Shown here piece by piece: positions 48,286 through 57,810 of a DNA stretch of 64,000 bases. The notes beneath the pieces were generated by a model. The model made no database searches, was not told the origin of the DNA, and saw nothing but the letters and a program-made list of their open reading frames with translations. Where the stretch lies: contig CM049319.1 of assembly GCA_026874595.1 (NCBI GenBank), positions 61,824,917-61,888,916 of the forward strand, read 5' to 3'. Source of the DNA: Sipunculus nudus. Lineage: Eukaryota > Annelida > Sipuncula > Golfingiida > Sipunculidae. The stretch's first letter is position 1. Each line of letters opens with the position of its first letter. Position numbers and translations under genes: made by a program.

Positions 48286-49784
48286 TGTAACAGTGAACAC
48301 ATCATGTGTGCATAAAATAGCACATGCTATATACAGAGCCCGAAAGTTAGCCTGGTTTCAAGGCCATCACCCATATCAAGGCCAAGAAGGGCCTCCCAAA
48401 ACAAGACCAAGACCAACATCACTGGGCTGAAGGCCCTTGGTTTCAACCCATGGCAGCCTGTGCCTGAAGGCAAACAAATCTTGATAGCAAGCACCTCTAG
48501 GGGAGAACTGACCAAATCTCTAAACAAAAGGTTATATATTATGTATATAACTCTAAGACCAATGCATAAAAAACCTGTAATCATGAAAGCACAAAATAAT
48601 TCTGTATAAATTTTAATGTATTGTTACCTTAACCTCATTTGGAAGACAGTGACACCTGGGAGGACAGAGGATTTTATAAGGGGGGGGGGGGGGTAATCGC
48701 AAAGACCAACGTGAACGAATATACCAGGAAAGTCAGCAGACACAGAATAACTCTCACAGATTTAGGGGAGAAGTCTGCAAGACATAAATTCCTGGGCATT
48801 TTTTTTTCGGGTTTAGGTGTGCATTTTTCAAGTTTACATATTTTTCGTTGTCACAAGGGGGAGAGGGGGTGGGGGTGTCCTATGTGTTCTTCTTAATCTC
48901 CCTAATTACATAATTCCATTTATTTTCCTTATAGCAAAATTGATTTGTTAATTTGGACCATACTCAAAAATAAGAAAAAAAAATATTTAATGTGAATTAA
49001 AATATAGTTTTTTTGTGAATCATTTTGCGAATCTTATTCAGTATTGAACTGGGAATAAAACCACAACCTGTCTCATCATACACAACCCTGATTTCCAAAT
49101 ATTGGTACATATAAACATATATTAAGATATATGTATATTTTTGCAAAAATATGCAAATATATGCTTTTTTCCAGACATGTATTCCTGTAATATTTTAATA
49201 TATTCACCATGGCTATTGCTATAAGCAAGTTTTCTGTGTGATCTGTCTTTTATATATTCCCTGTATATGTATACACAAAATCTTCACAAGAATATGCCAC
49301 CCAGACATGAAACTGTCAAAAGAGCAAGCGCAAAATCTCTGTCCTTGGTTAAAGCATATCAATCATGAAACCTGATACAGCTATGGGCACAAAAGCATTT
49401 AGGTATCTTTTTGGTATTTCCGACTACAAAAGGGCGTGGAAACAACCAGATAAACAATTAGAGTAGTATTTACAAGTGTGAGTGTGCCATTAGCATACCC
49501 TATTTTGCTGTAGTTATTTTTTAGACCCAGTAACGTTGAACTTGATGGAGCGTGATGCACTTTCTACCAGATGGCCCTTTATTGTTCTTCTTACCAGATG
49601 CCCTTCAATTGTTTTCATACTAAAGTGTAAAACAAAACTACTGGCAACAGCTGATCAAGTGTCTTCTAAGATATAACCCTGACCTAGCCCTCTAAATTCC
49701 TAAATATATTTTAGTCACAAACCTCACGACTTGTTGTACATGGTTAAACATAAGCCATTATCTTCATATCTGTGATATCAGACC
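48286..49784. other. AT-rich DNA with G-tract (48680-48693); no gene
   Basis: The minus-strand open frame at 48327-48584 and the plus-strand frame at 48639-48896 have no recognisable features. A run of 14 G lies at 48680-48693. Confidence 0.4.
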
Positions 49785-50655
49785 ACACTCATAGAAAAGG
49801 TCATTCTCATAGAAAAGGTCATGACCCCAATTTAAATATACATCATCCCCTAACCAATGTCTATGTATATGCATAATATGAAAGAAATCTGTCCATTAGT
49901 TTTTGACTTATAATGCTCACAGTACTGTTAAGTGGCAATGATGGGGTATTAAACGGCACGAAAACAAGTAAAAGAATAACAGGTAGCACTACCAGTTTCC
50001 GGTACATGACAACACTATTCAAGGTCTTCGGTCAAGTTGATTTTTGGACCAATCCATGCATCCCTTATTGAGATATAAATGATTTTGTGTAATTTTCACC
50101 ATATATGGCAATATTCAAGGTCAAGGCCACTCTCATAGGAAAGGTGATGACCCCAATTTTTATATAAACATCATCCCATAACCCATATCTATGTATATGC
50201 ATAATATAAAAGAAATCTGTCCATTAGTTTTTTACTTATAATGCTCACATTACTGTCAAGTGGCAAATTTGGGGGTATTAAACGGCATGAAAAAACAAGT
50301 AAAGAATAATAGGTGGCGCCACCAGTTTCTGGAACATGACAACCCTATTCATGATCTTCCATCAACTTGATTTTGGGATCAATCCATGCAAGATTTTCTT
50401 TGAGATATTTAAGAATTTGTGTGATTTTTCCCCAAAATTGGACCTATTCAAGGTCAAGGACACTCTCCTAGTCAAGGTCATGACCTCATTTTAAAAAGGT
50501 GTTTTCCTCTCACCCATATCTATACATATACCAAGTTTGGTAAAGATCCGGGAAAATTTTTTTTGAGTTATTGGGCCAACAAGATTTATATGCGGCGGCG
50601 GTTGTGGGGAAAGGTATGAAAACATAGTATCCCCCGACCTTGTCTTTGGATACAA
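49785..50655 (+). repeat. ~330-bp tandem repeat (2.5 units) with a conserved right terminus
   Basis: GGT(C/G)ATGACC(C/T)C words recur at 49817, 50143 and 50475 (326 and 332 bp apart). They are followed by ATCATCCC.TAACC..TCTATGTATATGCATAATAT and later by ATTCAAGGTCAAGG.CACTCTC. The block ends in GCGGCGGCGG..GAAAACATAGTATC (about 50583-50630), a terminus repeated at 60262-60312. No protein frame. I take it as a non-autonomous element with a tandem core. Confidence 0.8.
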
Positions 50656-50732
50656 ATTAATAAAGGCTGGAGTATTTAATTCAAGTATTATTTACATAAT
50701 ATGTGTTTGTGTGTATATATATGTATAGATAT

Positions 50733-53497
50733 ATACAGAACAGATACCTGTGAGTTACTGTCCTAAAGAACAGTTACCTGTGAGTTACTGTCTTAAAGAA
50801 CAGTTACCTGTGAGATACTGTCCTAAAGAACATTTACCTGTGAGTTACTGTCCTTAAGAACAGTTACCTGTGAGTAACTGTCCTATAGAACAGTTACCTG
50901 TGAGTTACTGTCCTAAAGAACAGTTACCTGTGAGTTACTGTCCTTAAGAACAGTTACCTGCGAGTTACTGTCCTAAAGAACAGTTACCTGCGAGTTACTG
51001 TCCTAAAGAACAGTTACCTGTGAGTTACTGTCCTAAAGAACAGTTACCTGTGAGTTACTGTCCTAAAGAACAGTTACCTGTGAGTTACTGTCCTAAAGAA
51101 CAGACACCTGTGAGTTACTGTCCTAAAGAACAGTTACCTGTGAGTTACTGTCCTAAAGAACAGATACCTGTGAGTTACTGTCCTAAAGAACAGTTACCTG
51201 TGAGTTACTGTCCTAAAGAACAGTTACCTGTGAGTTACTGTCCTAAAGAACAGTTACCTGTGAGTTACTGTCCTAAAGAACAGTTACCTGTGAGTTACTG
51301 TCCTAAAGAACAGTTACCTGTGAGTTACTGTCCTAAAGAACAGTTACCTGTGAGTTACTGTCCTAAAGAACAGTCAAATATGAGACAGTGTCCTAAAGAA
51401 CAGTTACCTGAGAGATACAGTCCTAAAGAAAAATTGCCAGATGAGATAATATCCCAAAGAACAGTTACCTGTGAGATACTGTCCTTAAGAACAGTTTCCT
51501 GAGGGAAAATGTCCTAAAGAATAGTTGCATGTGATATACTGTCCTACAGAACAGTTGCCTGTGAGATAATTTCCTAAAGAATAGTTACTTGTGAGATTAT
51601 GTCATAAAGAACAGTTGCCCGTTAGATACTGTCCTTAAGAACAGTTTCCTGTGGGAAATGTCCTAAAGAACAGTTGCATGTGAGATACTGTCCTACAGAA
51701 CAGTTACCTGTCAGTTACTCTCCTGAAGAACAGATACCTGTGAGTTACTGTCCTAAAGAACAGTTACCTGTGAGTTACTGTCCTAAAGAACATACCTGTG
51801 AGTTACTGTCCTAAAGAACAGTTACCTGTGAGTTTCTGTCCTAAAGAACAGTTACCTGTGAGTTACTGTCCTAAAGAACAGTTACCTGTGAGTTACTGTC
51901 CTAAAGAACAGTTTCCTGAGGGAAAATGTCCTAAAGAATAGTTGCATGTGAGATACTGTCCTACAGAACAGTTGCCTGTGAGATAATTTCCTAAAGAATA
52001 GTTACTTGTGAGATTATGTCATAAAGAACAGTTGCCCGTTAGATACTGTCCTTAAGAACAGTTTCCTGTGGGAAATGTCCTAAAGAACAGTTGCATGTGA
52101 GATACTGTCCTACAGAACAGTTACCTGTCAGTTACTCTCCTTAAGAACAGTTACCTGTGTGTTACTGTCCTAAAGAACAGTTACCTGTGAGTCACTGTCC
52201 TAAAGAACAGATACCTGTGAGTTACTGTCCTAAAGAACAGTTACCTGTGAGTTACTGTCCTAAAGAACAGTTACCTGTGAGTTACTGTCCTTAAGAACAG
52301 TTACCTGTGAGTTACTGTCCTAAAGAACAGTTACCTGTGAGTTACTGTCCTAAAGAACAGTTACCTGTGAGTTACTGTCCTAAAGAACAGATACCTGTGA
52401 GTTACTGTCCTAAAGAACAGATACCTGTGAGTTACTGTCCTAAAGAACAGTTACCTGTGAGTTACTGTCCTAAAGAACAGTCAAATATGAGACAGTGTCC
52501 TAAAGAACAGTTACCTGAGAGATACAGTCCTAAAGAAAAATTGCCAGATGAGATAATATCCCAAAGAACAGTTACCTGTGAGATACTGTCCTTAAGAACA
52601 GTTTCCTGAGGGAAAATGTCCTAAAGAATAGTTGCATGTGATATACTGTCCTACAGAACAGTTGCCTGTGAGATAATTTCCTAAAGAATAGTTACTTGTG
52701 AGATTATGTCATAAAGAACAGTTGCCTGTTAGATACTGTCCTTAAGAACAGTTTCCTGTGGGAAATGTCCTAAAGAATAGTTGCATGTGATATACTGTCC
52801 TACAGAACAGTTGCCTGTAAGATAATATCCTAAAGAATAGTTACTTGTGAGATTATGTCGTAAAGAACAGTTGCCTGTTAGATACTGTCCTGAAGAACAG
52901 TTTCCTGTCGGAAATGTCATAAAGAACAGTTGCATGTGAGTTACTGTCCTAAAGAACAGTTACCTGTGAGTTACTGTCCTAAAGAACAGATACCTGTGAG
53001 TTACTGTCCTAAAGAACAGTTACCTGTGAGTTACTGTCCTAAAGAACAGTTACCTGTGAGTTACTGTCCTTAAGAACAGTTACCTGTGGGAAAATGTCCT
53101 AAAGAATAGTTGCATGTGAGTTACTGTCCTAAAGAACAGTTACCTGTGAGTTACTGTCCTAAAGAACAGATACCTGTGAGTTACTGTCCTAAAGAACAGT
53201 TACCTGTGAGTTACTGTCCTATAGAACAGTTACCTGTGAGTTACTGTCCTAAAGAACAGTTACCTGTGAGTTACTGTCCTTAAGAACAGTTACCTGTGGG
53301 AAAATGTCCTAAAGAATAGTTGCTTGTGAGTTACTGTCCTAAATAACAGTTACCTGTGAGTTACTGTCCTAAAGAACAGATACCTGTGAGTTACTGTCCT
53401 AAAGAACAGTTTCCTGTGGGAAATGTCCTAAAGAACAGTTGCATGTGAGATACTGTTCTACAGAACAGTTGCCTGTGAGATTATGCCCTAAAGAATA
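50733..53497 (+). repeat. 30-bp minisatellite, about 90 copies, with higher-order duplications
   Basis: The unit is GTCCTAAAGAACAGTTACCT plus GTGAGTTACT. It is near-perfect in long runs (50990-51370, 52200-52470, 52940-53400) and diverged in between. A variant segment beginning CAGTCAAATATGAGACAG occurs at 51371 and again at 52478, exactly 1107 bp later. A variant ACAGTTTCCTGAGGGAAAAT occurs at 51491, 51908 and 52598 (offsets 417, 690 and 1107). One frame of each homogeneous run is open, coding a 10-residue repeat (SYCPKEQLPV): 160 codons at 51020-51502 and 100 codons at 52307-52609. The other plus frames carry a TAA per unit. No evidence of translation. Confidence 0.97.
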
Positions 53498-53715
53498 ACA
53501 GGTAACTGTTCAGTGACCAAAATTTCAGATATCCAAAGAGGTTTTTTATTGACCTCCCTAGGTTTTTAGTTACAGGCTGCTAGGTTCAGCTGTTAAGATT
53601 GGTGCCCTGCTAACGGACGACAGGATGGCCAGAGGCCCAGACGGCCAGACGTCCGGACGGATGACGGACAAAGCGCCATACCTATACCTCAGATGACTAA
53701 CAGTCAGCTGTCCTA
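53498..53715 (+). mobile_element. Pearl-like right end abutting the 30-bp array
   Basis: Directly after the minisatellite comes one copy of the ~160-bp unit (AAAATTTCAGATATCCAAAG, then GACCTCCCTAGG). A GACGG/GGACGGATGACGGACAA run follows (about 53615-53672), then GTCAGCTG at about 53703. This implies that the 30-bp array grew inside, or beside, such an element. Confidence 0.6.
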
Positions 53716-53924
53716 AAAATTAACCTTTTCCTGTTTATACATAAATTTAATTTTTGACAAATTATGACAATCTTTACATTTATATATAATGCAATATCTT
53801 TCAACCATTTATCAAAATTAACCTTTTCCTATTTACACATTATTTAAATTTTTGACAAATGCTGACAATCATTACATTTACATTATATGCAATATCTTCT
53901 AACCATTCATAAAAATTTAAAAAA
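53716..53924. repeat. Local ~100-bp direct duplication
   Basis: AATTAACCTTTTCCT(G/A)TTTA.ACAT at 53719 recurs at 53817, followed in both by AATTTTTGACAAAT..TGACAATC.TTACATTTA. This gives two tandem copies about 98 bp apart. Confidence 0.8.
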
Positions 53925-54630
53925 AAATACATGTGCTGCCACCAGTCTGCAGGAACTGATGAAACACTCCATTATCAATATGCATGTAAAAAATCATGGC
54001 AATTAATGCATTAGTTATTCGGATACTGGAGCTTCTGCATCAAATTTTTAATTATTCTTGGAGGTACTTATGAGCCCAATGGCTCTGAGGATATTGGTAG
54101 CAGAGACCATATTTCAGGTTTGCAAGAAGATTTTTCATGGGGCTCCCTGGATGTCAAGTTAGAAAGTTCTGGGTCCAACAGTGATGATTTGTGCCCTGTT
54201 AACAGATGACACTTCATTTGAGGGCCCCAAACATACAGAAAAATTGTGTAAACATTTGAAAAAAATACAGATTGTGCCAGCAGTCTGCAGGAACAGATGA
54301 AACACTCCATGATCAATATGCATGCACAGAATCATGGCCATCAGTGCATTAGCTATTCAGAAACTGTCTACTTTAACTTTCAGTTGTTGTTTAGAATTTT
54401 CAATTCTTCTGGGGGATACTTCTGAGCCCAATAACCCAGAGGATATGGGTAACAAAGACCTAATTTCAGGTTTCCAAGAAGATTTTTCATGGACCTCCCT
54501 GGATGTTAAGTTAGAAGTTTCTAGATCCAATGGTTACGATTTGTGCCCTGTTTATGGCCTGCCAGATGGCCAGACAGACAATGGACAAAGAGTGAGCGCT
54601 ATAGCTTAGATGAGCTAGGCAGCTGAGCTA
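53925..54630 (+). mobile_element. Two tandem pearl-like left modules with repeat units and one right end
   Basis: Left modules begin at about 53938 and 54275 (CAGTCTGCAGGAAC.GATGAAACACTCCAT). Each is followed by (T/C)GAGCCCAAT and one ~160-bp unit (54100, 54450), with GATTTTTCATGG and CTCCCTGGATGT shared. The second ends in a GACAGACAATGGACAAAGAG run and GCAGCTGAGCTAAA (about 54618-54632). The tandem arrangement suggests unequal exchange or rolling-circle-type duplication. Confidence 0.65.
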
Positions 54631-54636
54631 AACAAG

Positions 54637-54662
54637 GGACCCATGGGTCACTATGCTCAGCT
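54637..54662. repeat. Palindromic element end GACCCATGGGTC / TCAGCTGA
   Basis: GGACCCATGGGTCAC followed by CTCAGCTGAT. The same pair occurs at 63953-63980 and, partly, at 45671 and 62047. It probably marks one end of a repeat family. Confidence 0.6.
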
Positions 54663-56289
54663 GATATTGACCTTGAAGGTAAAAATCCAAAATAATATCA
54701 ACTGAAGATAAAGTGTAAGAGGAAGAGGTAATATAGGCCATGGTTGGTTTATATGACTGGTATGTATTGATGAGCAAGAAATTGTTGCAAATAATATTTT
54801 GTGACCTGACCATGTGTTTCCTAATGTTGAAACAAAGCAGTTTGTGAACAAATGATCTGTACTATTACCATGATCATTAGTTGGCCTTTTTGATTAAATG
54901 TTGACATTTCAGTAGTTTACACATTTGATCAATTGAATCTATTTTTTTGTATAATATATATTATAAAATATATGTATTTTTTTTTATTTTATGAAATGTA
55001 AACAGTTGAAATATAACTTATTAACAACATACATACAGATCTCCAATTCTGCTGAGGCAGGAAAATAATGAACAAATGTTTGTATAAGATCCTTCTTTTT
55101 TTTTATCACATTAATATTTTTATTATAATTTTATATTTCTATACATTTCCAATATAACATATATATCTGAATATAAAAGTTGATTCATAATTCTCAATTG
55201 CATTATCATAAATCTCAATCTTGTCAGATAACACCACATCATGCATACAAATGTTTATTTATTTTTTACCACAAAATATATCTTTTAAATCTGCAAAACA
55301 ATAAATATATAAAAATAATACTTGATTTAGATTTCACAATTTTATCCGTAAAGTGCATTATATTTTATAAATTTAAGCATACTGATGTGTTTAATTATAT
55401 TTGTTAAAATCATTTAAAAGAAAATCGATTTCTTTAAAAATGCTACATTAACACAACATGGCATCTTCTGGATTACACCCTGAATTACTTTTTCAAGTAA
55501 AGTTTTTGTATATGGAGTGGAAACAGCATTACAATTGAGGAGATACAGTGAAAACAATAACAATAACTGCAAAACACTTGGTGGGTTGGGGGGAGGGGGG
55601 GGGGAGAGATTGGGGTGGTGATATGAGAATAACTGTACACCTGTCACAGCAGGGGATCTCCCCCAGTGACTGTAACAAATCAGAAACCCTGGCATAGCTG
55701 ACTTCCAGTGACCTGGAGTGGGACCCTGCATCTGTAATCTGTAATCAAAGCAAATAACTAAGCTTTAATTTTCAAATTTCAGATTCGGGGGGTGATATGA
55801 GAATAACTGTACACCTGTCACAGCAGGGGATCTCTTATTTTCAAATTTCAGATTAAATCAAATTAAATATTTATGTTTACATGCTGTGAAAATTAAATCA
55901 ATGGTACTTACAGGAAAAAACGTACCATGGTCAAAGTTGGTCTAAATTTAAGGTACTCATTTTATTTTTATGCTAATAACCTTAAAAATTTATGAAATTC
56001 AAATCTAATTTGGGGTAAACATTTGAATCTTAATTAAACATAGTTATATACTGGGGAAAATACTCTAGTTTTGAAATTTTTCATGTTAAGTGAGTACATA
56101 TTTTTCCTGATTTTTTACTAAGTCCATTATGTTTGGGCCCATAACTTAAAGAAATTATACTTAACACATTTAATGGCATGTATATAGGAACCATATAGAG
56201 GAATATTCATGGTTAATATGAGGAAAAACAGATGTGTGGTTTTGATATTAGGCAGTCCTGAAGTGTGAAAATAGGTTTTTAATAAAAAA
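54663..56289. other. AT-rich DNA with a templated-insertion-like duplication; no gene
   Basis: A 44-bp sequence at 55617-55660 is repeated exactly at 55791-55834. The second copy is flanked by a 17-bp direct repeat (TTTTCAAATTTCAGATT at 55769-55785 and 55838-55854). Otherwise AT-rich DNA with no gene. Confidence 0.5.
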
Positions 56290-56515
56290 ATTGAGGTTTT
56301 TCCTTAATTTCTCAAAGGAACAATGTTGCAAAGACCAAGTAATCGGCTTGGTAGGAGATCTTGGGGACATCTAACATTACCGGTATGCCGAATTTTGGAT
56401 TCCTAGGTCTTACAGTTTCAAAACGTGCCACATCTATGGATGGACGGATGGCACGACGGACGGATGGACAGATACACAGACGACGGACTTATAGTCAGCT
56501 GAGCTTAAAATGGAC
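56290..56515 (+). mobile_element. Pearl-like right end
   Basis: One diverged repeat unit (TTCCTAGGTCTTACAGTTTC, then GTGCCACATC) is followed by a GGATGGACGGATGG..GACGGACGG run (about 56437-56470) and TCAGCTGA (56495-56502). Same plan as at 48.2, 53.6 and 54.6 kb. Confidence 0.55.
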
Positions 56516-56721
56516 TCGAGTCCAAGTGTGGACTTGATTCCAACATCACTGGTTACAAGTGCCATTAAAAAAGTAAAAAAAGATAACAGGAATTTATAAC
56601 CACAGTTGATGACATTTTTCTGACTTAATTATCACCAATTTTTATCACTTATACTTTGCTCCCTGCCGTTTCTCATGTGACCTTCATACAATCCCTCCCG
56701 ATATCTCTCTACACACTACAG

Positions 56722-56888
56722 AACCCCATCATCGAAGCCATGGAGAGTGACACATTTAGTTATAATAACTATTTGAACAATCCATGTAAAACTAGAATAC
56801 GGGTAGTCCACAAGCGACGACGTGTATCTGCCAAAATCAAAGTGGACCGGTTAAGTGAGGCATGGATTGAGTGGCAAGGGGAAATAGA
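56722..56888 (+). CDS. Candidate coding exon (55 codons, basic)
   Basis: A strong pyrimidine-rich acceptor (ATCTCTCTACACACTACAG, AG at 56720-56721) is followed by an open frame. It begins NPIIEAMESDTFSYNNYLNN and continues with a basic stretch (VHKRRRVSAKIKVDR) and WIEWQGEI. The frame runs to TGA at 56890-56892. A donor ATAGA|GTGAGG at 56888 would remove that stop; otherwise this is a last exon of 56 codons. Composition is protein-like and unlike the surrounding repeats. It may encode a nucleic-acid-binding or nuclear-localising tail, but no family is recognised. There is no ATG upstream in frame, so it cannot be a first coding exon unless ATG at 56740 is used. Confidence 0.38.
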
Positions 56889-56914
56889 GTGAGGTGTGTT
56901 GCATATTAGCATGG

Positions 56915-57770
56915 ATGTCTGCAGCCAAAATGTGTATGTAGGTTGCGCCACCTACCACAAAATCCAGAAAGCTATCCAAGTTGTATACATATGCAAAATT
57001 TTAGGCAGATAAGTACTTGTATACTGAAGAGTGATTTTATCCCACAGCAGACAAACAGAAGGACGTTGTGCAAAAATGGCGGCAGGTGACACCCCCACTT
57101 TTGAGTATGATTAAGAGCTATGTGAGATCTATACATATGCAAAATTTCAGTGATATAAGCCTGAATGTCTGCAGCGTAAACATAAAAGTAGGTGGCACCA
57201 ACTGCCACAAAATCTAGAGAGCCATCCAAGATGTATAAACATGCAAAATTTTAGGCAGACATGTCAAACCACTGCCGAGATACAAGTGATATTATCCAAT
57301 GGCAGACAAACAGACACACACTGAGCAAAAATGGTTGCAGGTGGCGCCACCAGTTTTGCTTATGATAAAGAGCTATGTGAGATCTATAGACATACAAAAT
57401 TTTGGCCAAATTGTTCAAATTGTTCTAGAGATATGAGCTTGGATGTCTGCAGCGTAAACGTGAATGTAGCTTGCGCCACCTGTCATAAAATCAAGAAAAT
57501 TTCAGGTGGATAAGTCCAACCATGCAGAGATTTGTGTGATTTTATATCAAAGGCAGATGAACAGATGGACTCTGTGCAAAAATGGTTGCAGGTGGCACCA
57601 CAATTTCAAGTGTATGTTACACAGCTCTCAAAGGGCTACATTTGTGCAAAATTTTTAGCCTGGTCGGTCAAATAGTTCCTGAGATATGTGGTTTTATATG
57701 TGAAAACAGACGCACAAATGGACACTGGGCAGAGAGGAAAGGTCAGAGGTCAACCAAAAATGAGGGTGCA
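56915..57770 (+). repeat. ~250-280-bp tandem repeat (3+ units)
   Basis: TGTCTGCAGC..AAA recurs at 56917, 57168 and 57449. Each is followed by GTAGGTTGCGCCACCT-like words, ATGCAAAATTTTAGGCAGA, GCAGACAAACAGA and TGCAAAAATGG..GCAGGTGGC. It ends next to the element at 57811. No protein frame; probably a related tandem-cored element. Confidence 0.85.
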
Positions 57771-57810
57771 GCAGTTCACATGTCACTTGATCATAATTCA
57801 AAATTTTAAA

